A DNA stretch of 64,000 nt from Phocaeicola massiliensis B84634 = Timone 84634 = DSM 17679 = JCM 13223 (GTDB lineage: Bacteria; Bacteroidota; Bacteroidia; Bacteroidales; Bacteroidaceae). The position numbers and the translations under genes are program-made. The first letter of the stretch is position 1. The number at the start of each line of letters is the position of its first letter. Below are positions 55,666-64,000 of this stretch, piece after piece. Under the pieces are notes generated by a model. It searched no databases. It was not told where the DNA came from and saw nothing but the letters and a program-made list of their open reading frames with translations. Location: assembly GCF_000382445.1 (NCBI RefSeq), contig NZ_KB905472.1:1937283-2001282 (forward strand), given 5' to 3'.

Positions 55666-56200
55666 CGTTCATTTCCTCCGATATTGTTATGCAGTCCACC
55701 AAATCCTCCATATAGTGAAATGCCGTTAATACTTTATAAGTGTTATCATGTTCATTCTCAAGTTCTATCATTCCTGCCTTTTCAAGTTCAGAAACAAGTT
55801 TCTCCACAACCTCATTATATTTCTTCTTATCCTGAAACAGTTTGGAAGCCTTATCCTTCAGTTCCATCTGGCAACTTATCTGAACTTCAATGTCTGCCGG
55901 ACGGAACTTAAATCCGGGACCGAATGTAGCATCATACGTTTTAAGGAAACTAAGGTAGTCTATCCACTTCATAACTGCTTCAAGTTTGCGTTCGAGGTCG
56001 ACTTTCGCCTCCTGACGGGTAAACATATAATATCCGTCACCACCTTCGAGATAAAAACCAATACCTTTATAATATTCGTAATAGTCGGTCAAATCCTCTT
56101 CTATGGCATCATAGTATCGTTTTATTGCAGGAGAAACGCTATTTGCAGAAATAAATCCGCCCTTACTCAATATATTGAATATTTCTTCTGTATATTTCAT
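55649..56200 (-). CDS. jetB: Wadjet JetB-like (MukE-type) subunit
   Basis: 183 aa, acidic, with two winged-helix-like segments (EIFNILSKGGFISANSVSPAIKRYYDAI and VVEKLVSELEKAGMIELEN). Size and position between JetA and JetC fit the MukE-like kite subunit. The stop overlaps the JetC start. Confidence 0.8.
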   Translation of the reverse strand: MKYTEEIFNILSKGGFISANSVSPAIKRYYDAIEEDLTDYYEYYKGIGFYLEGGDGYYMFTRQEAKVDLERKLEAVMKWIDYLSFLKTYDATFGPGFKFRPADIEVQISCQMELKDKASKLFQDKKKYNEVVEKLVSELEKAGMIELENEHDNTYKVLTAFHYMEDLVDCITISEEMNDEISQ

Positions 56201-56239
56201 GCTTATTCTGATTATGTAATTATCGGAAATTATCTAGAG

Positions 56240-57436
56240 TTATTTGGAATATATCAAAGGATATTCCACGTCATAACTTGTTTCATACTTGTCGGTGAAA
56301 TTCAGTCCTTCGGCATACTGCGATGCTATCTGGCAGAAAAACAAGATTCTGTCGTCTGTGCTCAGTTGCTTATGATAATTGTAGCTCATTACAAACTTAA
56401 ACAGATGACTGCTTGATGCCGAGAAAGCATTATAAATTTCCTGTAAATTTATCTGGTCAAGAACTTCACCTTCTGTTTTCATATATTCCTGCGGTATAGC
56501 ATCGGCCATATTCTTAGGACCTTTAGCCCGGTTCTTCCTTTTTGATATGATTTTTCTTATTATTTCCAATGCCACGGCAGAAGTACGCAGGTTATCTACC
56601 GACAACTTTATCCTGTAATTTGCCTGAGGCTCCATCCATACAGGATTTCTCATACTGACAACCTGACGTATATCAGTTTTTTCTTCCAGAAGGAACTGGT
56701 CACGAAAGTATTTCAAACGTCGAACTTTCTCGAATATCCTGTTCTGATAAGCTATAAGATTCAGGTAATGAATAATCTGTTTTTCTATCTCTATAAGATT
56801 ATGATAAGAATCATTAAGCTGAAGTTTCACGTCATTCACCACTATACGCATCTGAGTGTCCATGGCAACTCTGAAAAACACAGGCTGAGTGTTATCTATT
56901 ATATCTTCACTCCTGTTGATGAGAAGCGCGATGTTCTTGCGTTTTTCATCAAGATTCTTCAGTTTTGAAAGCTTTACACGATAGTTTGGTTCGTTCTTGT
57001 AAGTATTATCAATGTTGCGCTTCAAGTCTATCACATTACGCACCGTTATCATTGCGATATTTTTCAGACACCGCCTTACCTCTTTGTGATAATTATATTT
57101 CCGCTGTTCATTATCTTCTTTAAGGTAATAATCTATATTTTCATTCAGACACCTCAGATAATCATCAACAAACGAAACATTTATGTTCTCATTGACTTGT
57201 AAAACATCCTCGAAGAATTTAAGATATACATCCTCCATTTCAAGGAAATTTCCGCTATCTCTTATCATTCCGTAGTCAATGAGATATTTAATTCTTTCCT
57301 CTTTATATTCCGTGAGTTCGAGTGCATAATCATATTTCAGGGAAGCTGAAGGTCTTTTTTGAAACATCTGTTTCAGCAGAAGTTTCTCTCTTTCAAGTAC
57401 ACGCAAAAGCTCATCAATAGATTTAAAGGTATTCAT
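56240..57436 (-). CDS. jetA: Wadjet JetA-like (MukF-type kleisin) subunit
   Basis: 398 aa, mostly helical, with coiled-coil central parts (residues ~110-260) and a C-terminal segment ending VEYPLIYSK. As first gene of the jetABCD run it occupies the kleisin position that bridges the SMC heads. Sequence conservation is low in this family, so the call depends largely on context. It starts 3 nt after the XRE regulator. Confidence 0.78.
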   Translation of the reverse strand: MNTFKSIDELLRVLEREKLLLKQMFQKRPSASLKYDYALELTEYKEERIKYLIDYGMIRDSGNFLEMEDVYLKFFEDVLQVNENINVSFVDDYLRCLNENIDYYLKEDNEQRKYNYHKEVRRCLKNIAMITVRNVIDLKRNIDNTYKNEPNYRVKLSKLKNLDEKRKNIALLINRSEDIIDNTQPVFFRVAMDTQMRIVVNDVKLQLNDSYHNLIEIEKQIIHYLNLIAYQNRIFEKVRRLKYFRDQFLLEEKTDIRQVVSMRNPVWMEPQANYRIKLSVDNLRTSAVALEIIRKIISKRKNRAKGPKNMADAIPQEYMKTEGEVLDQINLQEIYNAFSASSSHLFKFVMSYNYHKQLSTDDRILFFCQIASQYAEGLNFTDKYETSYDVEYPLIYSK

Positions 57437-57439
57437 AGT

Positions 57440-57808
57440 TCAAGTGTTATAAGAATTACTACTGAAAGGCATCATATTTATCCCTGCCATTGTAGCAAGT
57501 TCATAGTAAGACATCTCCAATTCTGCCGAGCTGTATGGCGAATTACCCAATTTGATCAGATAGTAATCAAATTCCTCTAATCCGGAAATCTGCCCGACCA
57601 CTTTCAACAACACAATAAATGTTGACAACAAAATATTGCCTGCTGTACCATTCTCGAATTTGTGGATGGTTGTAAGTCCGATACCGGATTGCTCAGAAAC
57701 ATCTTTCTGAGTAAGATTGCAACGAATTCTATATTCTTTAAATCCGTTACCCAATAACCTTACAAGCTCAGGCGTGGAGTATTCATAGAAATCTACCATA
57801 TGAGCCAC
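57440..57808 (-). CDS. XRE-family regulator of the Wadjet operon
   Basis: 122 aa with a helix-turn-helix (IRCNLTQKDVSEQSGIGLTTIHKFENGTAGNILLSTFIVLLKVV) of the type used by HipB-like regulators. The C-terminal 40 residues are not recognised. Its position 3 nt before jetA indicates control of Wadjet expression, probably through the inverted repeat upstream (57844-57860). Confidence 0.82.
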   Translation of the reverse strand: MAHMVDFYEYSTPELVRLLGNGFKEYRIRCNLTQKDVSEQSGIGLTTIHKFENGTAGNILLSTFIVLLKVVGQISGLEEFDYYLIKLGNSPYSSAELEMSYYELATMAGINMMPFSSNSYNT

Positions 57809-57843
57809 ATTTATATATCATTATATTAAAAAAGTTACGTATA

Positions 57844-57860
57844 TTGTTGAGAATCAACAA
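57844..57860. promoter_or_regulatory. Operator candidate upstream of the Wadjet regulator
   Basis: TTGTTGA and TCAACAA flank a 3-nt spacer as a perfect inverted repeat, 36 nt before the regulator start codon. This fits autoregulation by the XRE dimer. Confidence 0.5.
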
Positions 57861-57922
57861 ATTCTTATATATAAAAATGAAAAGACCAAGCTCTTTTTTC
57901 AACTAATTCTTTATAGTAAAAA

Positions 57923-58819
57923 CTAATTCAAAGAACGGAACTCATTAGGGGTACACCCCGTCATCCGTTTAAACATCCGGCTTAAATGTTGCGGATATTG
58001 AAACCCTAATTCGTAAGCAATCTCACTTGTTGTTTTGTCCGTACCAAGCAGAGTCTCTTTAGCCCGCTCAATCAATTTCTTTTGGATATATTCCGAAGCG
58101 GTCTGTCCGGTCTGTTTCTTTATCATATCTCCAAAATAATTTGCAGACAAAAACACTTTATCAGCAAAATATTTAACAGTCGGCAAACCTTCCTGCAATG
58201 GGGCATCACTGTCGAAATACTCATCCAGCAAGCGTTCGAAACGAACTATAACATCTTTATTCACCTCTTTACGTGTTACAAACTGACGCTCATAAAAACG
58301 CATACAGTAATCGAGTAACAAACCTATATTGGCGCAAATCAACCGACGGCTATGCCTGTCTATGCCATGCTTCAGTTCCGCCTCGATTTTATGAAAACAA
58401 TCCATGACTGTGCTACGCTCCTCTTCTGAAAGATGTAAAGCCTCACGAATTTCATAAGAAAAAAAAGAATAGTTCTTAATCTCCCCGCCAAGTACCGTTC
58501 CCCTTATCAGGTCGGGATGAAACAGAATACCGTGAGCTTTCGGACGGACATTTTTCTGCATCTCGGTCTCTGCTACCTGACCGGGAGCAAAACTGACTAT
58601 CGTACCTTCCTGATAATCGTAACTCTGACGTCCGTACATGATGTTTCCACAATAGGTATCCTTCAGATAAAGAGCATATACCCCATAATTAACCTTGAAA
58701 TGTTCCGGCCAATGCGTTGCCTTCGACAAATCAACGACACTCACCAGAGGATGCCGTGTTTCGAGCCCGAAAAGTTTGTTGTACTTATCTACCTCATCAA
58801 GTTTTATAACTTTTTCCAT
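57923..58819 (-). CDS. AraC-family transcriptional regulator
   Basis: 298 aa from ATG 58819; upstream in-frame ATGs lack support. The N-terminal ~170 residues look like a cupin-type sensor (YALYLKDTYCGNIMYGRQSYDYQEGTIVSFAPGQ). The C-terminal ~100 residues are the AraC DNA-binding domain with two helix-turn-helices, ending TTSEIAYELGFQYPQHLSRMFKRMTGCTPNEFRSLN. It is divergent from the decarboxylase-cupin gene and probably controls it, as AraC regulators commonly act on the neighbouring enzyme gene. Confidence 0.9.
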   Translation of the reverse strand: MEKVIKLDEVDKYNKLFGLETRHPLVSVVDLSKATHWPEHFKVNYGVYALYLKDTYCGNIMYGRQSYDYQEGTIVSFAPGQVAETEMQKNVRPKAHGILFHPDLIRGTVLGGEIKNYSFFSYEIREALHLSEEERSTVMDCFHKIEAELKHGIDRHSRRLICANIGLLLDYCMRFYERQFVTRKEVNKDVIVRFERLLDEYFDSDAPLQEGLPTVKYFADKVFLSANYFGDMIKKQTGQTASEYIQKKLIERAKETLLGTDKTTSEIAYELGFQYPQHLSRMFKRMTGCTPNEFRSLN

Positions 58820-59147
58820 AACCCTTTCTTTGATTTCTTTTGAGCAAAAGTAATTCATTTGAATTGAATTACATACGACTTTATTGCAAAATCGAGGATT
58901 CGGGTATGAATATCCGTAATTCATATACAAGCCGGCTTATTTAATCGCAGTAAATTTGCAATCAGAAAATGAATGAGTCTAGTACACTTAGCCAATTTCT
59001 CGAAGTTGAGACAGTCTGTGCCTCGGCGTGGAAAGTAGAGGAATACGATGGATATCGGACAGATTCATTTGCCGAAAGTCAAATAGATAAATAAAAAAAC
59101 AAATCATGGTAAAAACAATTTTAAGTGTTTTTACTCTTAAAACGAGT
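58820..59147. other. Divergent regulatory region between araC-type gene and CMD-cupin gene
   Basis: 328 nt holding promoters for both directions. A 41-codon plus-strand frame (58969-59094, ATG to TAA, product beginning MNESSTLSQFLEVETV) may be a remnant or a small gene; no family recognised. Confidence 0.45.
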
Positions 59148-59972
59148 ATGAACAAAATTCTTTTAATTTCTGTATTCAGTATTTTAACACTCAATATTAT
59201 GGCACAGGAAAAGATAATACAAACGGCAGGACGTACCCAATTGGGAGAGTTCGCCTCCAAATTTGCAGAACTCAATGACGATGTCCTCTTCGGTGAAATA
59301 TGGAACCGCACTGACAAGCTTGGTTTGCGTGATCGCAGTTTAGTAACCATTACCTCTCTTATCAGTCAGGGCATTACAGATAATTCACTCGTGTTCCATC
59401 TTCAGTCGGCAAAAAAGAACGGCATTACTCGCACCGAAATAGCCGAAACCATCACTCATATAGGCTTTTATGCCGGCTGGCCTAAAGCGTGGGCAGCGTT
59501 CAATTTAGCTAAAGACGTATGGGCAGAAGATACGACCGGCGAAGATACCAAAACCATTTTTCAGCGTGAAATGATTTTTCCCATCGGCGAACCGAATACG
59601 GCATACGAAAAATATTTTATCGGGAACAGCTATCTCTCTCCCATTTCACGCAATCAAATGCATATTTCCAACGTCACCTTCGAACCTCGTTGTCGTAACA
59701 ACTGGCATATCCACAAAGCCACGAAAGGCGGCGGACAGATACTTATCGGCATAGCCGGACGCGGTTGGTATCAAGAAGAAGGCAAAAACGCTGTAGAAAT
59801 TCTGCCCGGGACAATCATTCATATCCCTGCCAACGTGAAACATTGGCACGGAGCAGCAACCGACAGTTGGTTTGCTCATTTAGCTTTCGAGGTTCCCGGA
59901 GAAAAAACTTCTAACGAATGGCTTGAAGCGGTGACGGATGAAGAGTATAATAAACTTGAACAGGATAAGTAA
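59148..59972 (+). CDS. Carboxymuconolactone decarboxylase-like protein with cupin domain, exported
   Basis: 274 aa from ATG 59148, giving a signal peptide MNKILLISVFSILTLNIMAQ. Residues ~35-130 (FASKFAELNDDVLFGEIWNR... LRDRSLVTITSLISQG... GFYAGWPKAWAAFNLA) are a CMD domain, but the CxxC of peroxidase-type members is absent. Residues ~170-265 form a cupin with metal ligands in NNWHIHKATKGGGQ and PANVKHWHGA. Such CMD-cupin fusions are common beside AraC regulators and flavodoxins in Bacteroidales and may have redox or lyase roles. The real substrate is unknown. Confidence 0.88.
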   Translation: MNKILLISVFSILTLNIMAQEKIIQTAGRTQLGEFASKFAELNDDVLFGEIWNRTDKLGLRDRSLVTITSLISQGITDNSLVFHLQSAKKNGITRTEIAETITHIGFYAGWPKAWAAFNLAKDVWAEDTTGEDTKTIFQREMIFPIGEPNTAYEKYFIGNSYLSPISRNQMHISNVTFEPRCRNNWHIHKATKGGGQILIGIAGRGWYQEEGKNAVEILPGTIIHIPANVKHWHGAATDSWFAHLAFEVPGEKTSNEWLEAVTDEEYNKLEQDK

Positions 59973-60467
59973 TGACCTCTGCTACCTCTGTTTTATTCTC
60001 TTTAATGTGTTACAAAGATTGACGCTCCTTGGCTTCTATTGGGTCGCTTATTATTCTTGGGGATTTAAATATCATATCACAAACAAAGGGAAGAATAAGC
60101 CGTTTCCCGGGGTCGGCCAAGGTCTTTTGAACGGAAGATTATTACAGTCTGCGGCAATGGACTGTACGGTCCACTGTAACAGACTGTACGGTCCACTGCA
60201 ACGGACTATACAGTCCGCTGCCGAAGACTGTAGTAATCCGACGGACAGACAGGCATAACCGAAAGGACGAAAACGCTTGGTCCGACTAATGCAACGACGT
60301 AGGAAGCTCAAAAACGCATGCGGGAATTGAAAACCGGAGGAGACAACGTCAGGAGACAGGTGTTTGATTGATATGTGAAATCCTCAAGAATCTGTCCTAT
60401 TTCTTCCCCTAATATATGGAATTGCCCTGTTGTGATAAAAATAAGAAACATTCAAAATCAAAGTAAA
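59973..60467. other. Intergenic region with a short palindromic repeat cluster
   Basis: No gene supported. The repeat cluster at 60144-60236 lies in the middle; the rest shows no feature I can name. Confidence 0.5.
60144..60236. repeat. Tandem palindromic repeat, about 22-nt period
   Basis: Three to four degenerate copies of a unit close to GGACTGTACGGTCCACTGYAAC: copies begin near 60159, 60182, 60204 and 60225. Each unit contains the inverted repeat GGAC...GTCC, so the transcript could fold into a row of hairpins. Confidence 0.75.
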
Positions 60468-61034
60468 ATGAAAAAGATTATATTGATTATTATGAGCTTA
60501 CTTACCTTCAGTTGCTCATCGAAAGCACAAGAACAGACAATGAATGCAAGCAGACAATCCGAAAAGAAAATCCTCGTAGCCTATTTCTCCTGTACCGGAA
60601 CTACGGAAAAAGTTGCCAATGCGATTGCCAAAACAGTCAACGGTAAACTTTACCGGATTACCCCGGCTACGGCTTACACTTCTGCAGACCTTGACTGGAA
60701 TAATAAAACCAGCCGTAGTTCTATAGAAATGAGCGATGAAAATTCACGCCCTGCATTGGGTGGAGAAGCGCTTAACCTGAAAAATTATGATGTGATATTT
60801 CTCGGCTATCCGATATGGTGGAATGTATGTCCACGCCCAATCAATACCTTCCTTGAGAAATACGACTTTTCCGGAAAAGCCATCATCCCGTTCGCTACTT
60901 CCGGTAGCAGTTCAATAGCTAACAGTGTAACATTGCTCAAGAAGCTCTATCCCAAAATCAAATGGAAAGAGGGCAGATTGTGTAATGACAATATAAAACA
61001 AGCCGAAGATTGGGCTAGACAAATAATCAAATAG
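60468..61034 (+). CDS. Flavodoxin-family lipoprotein
   Basis: 188 aa from ATG 60468. The N-terminus MKKIILIIMSLLTFSC is a lipoprotein signal (lipobox TFSC). The flavodoxin fold follows: FMN phosphate loop YFSCTGTTEKVA, LGYPIWWNVCPRPINTFLEKY, and FATSGSSSI. Exported or lipid-anchored flavodoxins accompany CMD-cupin genes in this order and probably pass electrons to a periplasmic or outer-leaflet enzyme. The redox partner is not visible. Confidence 0.88.
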   Translation: MKKIILIIMSLLTFSCSSKAQEQTMNASRQSEKKILVAYFSCTGTTEKVANAIAKTVNGKLYRITPATAYTSADLDWNNKTSRSSIEMSDENSRPALGGEALNLKNYDVIFLGYPIWWNVCPRPINTFLEKYDFSGKAIIPFATSGSSSIANSVTLLKKLYPKIKWKEGRLCNDNIKQAEDWARQIIK

Positions 61035-61188
61035 CCATATGAAGGGTCTTGCAGCCGGCAAGCTAAAACGACATGATAGCAAATACAGAAAACTATACTT
61101 TTTTATCTGTAGTATCGATAATTCAGGAAATAGTATAGGTTGCATTGATTGTACCACTGTCTTTTGATAGCTTTTAGAAAGAACAAGA

Positions 61189-61235
61189 GAGTGTGTTAAA
61201 ATAAAAAGATAGGTCATTTTTATTTTAACACACTC
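61189..61235. terminator. Strong bidirectional terminator
   Basis: Two perfect 19-nt arms (61189-61207 and 61217-61235; core GTGTGTTAAAATAAAAA) surround a 9-nt loop, with A/T runs on both sides. It lies between the flavodoxin gene and the convergent helicase remnant and can terminate both. Confidence 0.85.
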
Positions 61236-61270
61236 CTGTATTTCACATACAATTTGCCGGATGGCATAAG

Positions 61271-61873
61271 TTAAGATTTCAGCAAAGCTTCTTTATATTT
61301 GGCTTTAAACAGTTGATAATCCTTATCATTAAACTGTACCTTCATATTCTCCAATATGCGTTTTTCCGTTTCCGGACTCCAATAAATCTTCAATTTGCTC
61401 TTCGCCCGTGTTATGGCTGTATAGAATATATTATGGCTGACCATTTCCTCTATTTCACTTGTAATCACCACCTTCACAGACTCATACTCCAAACCTTGAG
61501 CCTTATGAATAGAAATGGCGTATGCCACCTGAAAGGGCACCACATTTTCCACATTATCATTATCGTCATTCCCATCTCCACCCCGACCGACTTTAAATCG
61601 AATTACTGATGTCTCGTCAGTTACGGATTCTTTCAGCTCCAAATCAAAACCAATTACATCCAATTCATTCAGAACAGTATAAACCTCTATAGTAAAATAA
61701 ATACAGTCTTCTTCCTCTTCAATCTGCAAAATCTTACCCTTCAAATTATTGTAAACTAAAGGAGCAAACCGATTTGATTCATTGAACAATACAGGATCTC
61801 CCACTTTATAGGACAGTACTCCCCAGTTGATGGAAGGATTAACATTATTGCTCTGTAGAAATTTATTAATATT
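61271..61873 (-). pseudogene. SF1 helicase, C-terminal part (gene split by IS4-family element)
   Basis: About 200 codons carrying SF1 (RecD/Pif1-like) motifs V and VI: VPFQVAYAISIHKAQGLEYESVKVVIT and IFYTAITRAKSKLKIYW. The N-terminal part continues right of the insertion (63461 onwards). Removing the insertion and one AATATT copy rejoins the two parts in frame as GINNINKFLQ. The first half lacks a promoter for this piece, so the gene is probably inactive. Confidence 0.85.
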
Positions 61874-63460
61874 ACTTAAGTTTCGCAAGTAAAGTGTAGC
61901 TCCTCAGGCGGCTGGTGTCAGCCTGTCGAAAGCCTGCTTCACAGCTTTGATTTGTTTATCGTTTGATATTACTTGTTCAGTCAGAACCATTGCATCACAG
62001 TTAAGTACCTCGGCAATGACGTTTATAACTTCTACAATCAGCAGCCAGATTTTTTCTGCTACTGAAAGTTCAACAGAGTTCTTTGAAATTTCAGCAAAGA
62101 GTCCTCCGATAGTTTCGTATGACTCATAGCGTTTGACATAACTGAGAATATTGTATTGCAGTACGCACAATGATATGCCTGCAATCTGTCCGGCGAAGTC
62201 TCTGCACTGGTTCTTTCCGAGTTTAAGATTTTGCTTCATCTCTTTGTGAGCCACTTCGATAACCCATCTTCTTGAGTAAAGTCTGAAGGCTTCTTTCGCA
62301 TCAAGTTTCAAATCCGAGGTAAGCAGAGCATTCCAATTGCCGTTCTTGCCTCTTCTGTAGAAGAACAGGCAGACCTTAATGCTGGAGATTTTAGCAGAGA
62401 CAGTTGCTGTGTAGTAACCGATTGAGCGGCTATACTTTACGTTCTTGGATTTTTGGAGAGCCTTGATAAGTTCAGGCGCTGTCTTGTTTCCAAGATCTGT
62501 CTCATACTTTGTCTTGCCCATCTTTATCATTCCGATAAGGTGGCATCCAAAGTGCCTTGAGACCACGAACTTCAAAAGTTCAGAGCAGGTAAACCAACTG
62601 TCAACAAGAAGATAATCGAAACGTACACCCTCTATGATTGAGCGCTTGAGCATGCTGATGGCCGTCTCAATCTTACTTGCAAAATACTCAGCGCTACGCC
62701 TGGCAATACGCTCATCCCCTGAGTGTTCCTTACAATAGCGAGCCTCCGTCTGTTTCTTGAATAACCCCTGTGGCTTATCGCTTCGTTTTCCCTCCTCTCC
62801 ATGGAGAGAAAAGTCAAGGAGAAACTGGGATACACCATCCGTAAAGCAGAGGAACATTGCCTTGAATCCAAGTATAGGCTTCATTTGGGTATGAGAGAAT
62901 ACCTTGCCAATCTTCTCGGTCTTGAATCCGGTCTTCGGAAGGTCTGTATCATCGATGATGACGCATCTGATGTCCGACTTCAATGTCGTTCTGCGTTTCA
63001 CACGTGAATACAACTGCCTGAAAACCGAGTAGATTATACGTCGCCAATTGATGTTGCCGTCGTTCATGAAACGATAGAACATATCTTTGTGGCAGACAAA
63101 TATCTTACCCAGGGCAGAAGACGAATAGTTGGCAGCATTCTTAATTGAAAAGAACGGGAACAGAACAAGCAGTTGTAACACCTGAAGACAGGTGAATTTG
63201 CAATTCGGATTCTTAACTGACCCGATAACTTTGCTTTGTATCCTTATGCTGTTCATAATGGTTGATATGCTGTTTATTGCCTTGCTGGAGTCATTGTTTG
63301 CAAAAAACTCTTGGAGTTCACCGATAATATGTCTATTTTTGTTCATGGCTAAAGGGTGCTATATGTTTGTTTGGCGACATTAATATAGTGATAATCATTG
63401 AATTATCAAACTCTTTAGCCTTTTTTTATTACATTATTTGAGTACTTGCGAAACTTGAGT
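61874..63460 (-). mobile_element. IS4-family insertion sequence, complete, in a helicase gene
   Basis: Ends ACTTAAGTTTCGCAAGTA (61874) and, on the opposite strand, ACTCAAGTTTCGCAAGTA (63460) are 18-nt inverted repeats with one difference. AATATT flanks both sides (61868-61873 and 63461-63466), a 6-bp target duplication. The element is 1587 bp and carries one intact transposase gene. Confidence 0.92.
61904..63346 (-). CDS. IS4-family transposase
   Basis: 480 aa with a DDE site: Asp in VIIDDTDLPKTG, Asp in YLLVDSWFTC, and the IS4 YREK signature YSRRWVIEVAHKEMK, spaced Y(2)R(3)E(6)K exactly as the family requires. A C-terminal helical region follows. The reading frame is intact, so the copy may be active. 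Confidence 0.94.
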   Translation of the reverse strand: MNKNRHIIGELQEFFANNDSSKAINSISTIMNSIRIQSKVIGSVKNPNCKFTCLQVLQLLVLFPFFSIKNAANYSSSALGKIFVCHKDMFYRFMNDGNINWRRIIYSVFRQLYSRVKRRTTLKSDIRCVIIDDTDLPKTGFKTEKIGKVFSHTQMKPILGFKAMFLCFTDGVSQFLLDFSLHGEEGKRSDKPQGLFKKQTEARYCKEHSGDERIARRSAEYFASKIETAISMLKRSIIEGVRFDYLLVDSWFTCSELLKFVVSRHFGCHLIGMIKMGKTKYETDLGNKTAPELIKALQKSKNVKYSRSIGYYTATVSAKISSIKVCLFFYRRGKNGNWNALLTSDLKLDAKEAFRLYSRRWVIEVAHKEMKQNLKLGKNQCRDFAGQIAGISLCVLQYNILSYVKRYESYETIGGLFAEISKNSVELSVAEKIWLLIVEVINVIAEVLNCDAMVLTEQVISNDKQIKAVKQAFDRLTPAA

Positions 63461-64000
63461 AATATTATTTATACCATAAATACCATCATAATTCAGACAA
63501 AGCACAATTTCATCTTCTTCCGTTCTTGAAAAGATAGATTCATCCAATGTAGATGACAGACCATTCCTTGTGATAAATTCCAGCCTGTCTTCGGTAATCT
63601 CGCGCACCTTATTCCATACTTCTATCAATCCTTGAACAGTAGTACGATGTGGACGTGTTAACTCTGCCACAGAATCCTTGGGCATCACTTTATATGCAAT
63701 ATTAAACCAATTTCCGAATAAAATAGATTCAATCTGATATATATCCCCTACCAATACTAATAACTTACATTGAGCTCGTTGTAATACGCGAACCATGTCC
63801 CGATTACTTATTGTACTACATTCATCCAAACATAAAATATCGCAATCATTTGAAACATCCTTTGAAAGAAATTTTGTAATTGTCACAAATTCAGCATGTT
63901 CAGCAGTAACCTTCCGACGCAGGTTCTCAACAGCCGGATTGGTATTGGCCAAGAATATTTTTTGTTTATCTTTAAATAAGGAAGATATATAGTTTATCAT
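63461..64000 (-). pseudogene. SF1 helicase, central part (runs off the right edge of the window)
   Basis: The frame enters from beyond 64000. Motif Ia-like KIFLANTNPAVENLRRKV, motif II DILCLDECSTI and motif III LLVLVGDIYQIESI are visible; Walker A must lie outside the window. After 63461 the frame enters the IS end and stops near 63434. It belongs with the fragment at 61271-61873. Confidence 0.85.

Noticed and set aside
60144..60236. CRISPR array in the repeat cluster after the CMD-cupin gene
   Set aside because: The units are directly adjacent and degenerate, with no spacer sequences.

Overview
The window looks like an accessory region of a gut Bacteroidales genome (Bacteroides/Phocaeicola type). 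The signs are promoters of the TTG-N19/20-TAnnTTTG type, a Bacteroides-style mobilisation block with tandem tyrosine recombinases, lipoprotein and gene family types typical of the order, and fairly AT-rich DNA. No rRNA, tRNA or CRISPR array was recognised. Gene names are family assignments by eye; no database search was run.

Layout. 0-1.5 kb: a YqiA-like esterase fused to a DUF1653 module, and a resolvase-like protein. 1.9-5.7 kb: a tight operon of six genes, mostly unknown (lipoprotein, membrane proteins, winged-helix protein). 6.0-14.0 kb: backbone of a mobilisable element: two tandem tyrosine recombinases, two small unknown genes, an excisionase-like protein, a replication-initiator-like protein, a DnaC-like ATPase, a candidate oriT, a MobC-like accessory protein, a HUH relaxase and a membrane coiled-coil protein.

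14.0-43.7 kb: a dense defence island, almost all on the minus strand. The first block (26.8 to 14.0 kb, read leftwards) is XRE regulator, SNF2 helicase with a degenerate PLD-like N-terminus, Abi_C-type protein, DUF4391 protein, type III methyltransferase Mod, type III helicase-nuclease Res, then a Gabija-type pair (GajA OLD/TOPRIM nuclease and GajB UvrD-like helicase), with only short gaps. The second block (41.8 to 27.4 kb) is XRE regulator, C5 methyltransferase, GHKL/MORC-like ATPase, Z1 helicase, PD-(D/E)XK protein, AIPR protein, then an embedded trio (HD hydrolase, ORC/Cdc6-like AAA ATPase, unknown two-lobed protein), a helicase remnant, Vsr and RhuM. A HipBA module follows. The embedded trio (29.3-33.0 kb) is the best candidate for a little-described system.

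44-51 kb: a zinc-ribbon/PNPOx protein, a decayed YdeI-type gene, a complete IS66-family element with target duplication, and a MATE exporter with a Vat/CatB-like acetyltransferase. 51.1-57.8 kb: a complete Wadjet (JetABCD) anti-plasmid system with its own XRE regulator. 57.9-61.0 kb: an AraC regulator divergent from a carboxymuconolactone decarboxylase-cupin protein, and a flavodoxin. 61.3-64.0 kb: an SF1 helicase gene cut in two by an IS4-family element whose 6-bp target duplication and exact reading frame can be reconstructed; the helicase runs off the right edge.

Together the window reads as mobilisable-element machinery beside stacked anti-phage and anti-plasmid systems (type III R-M, Gabija, a MORC-type R-M complex with Vsr, an unknown HD/ATPase trio, HipBA, Wadjet), with regulatory genes heading several modules and insertion sequences disrupting the right flank.
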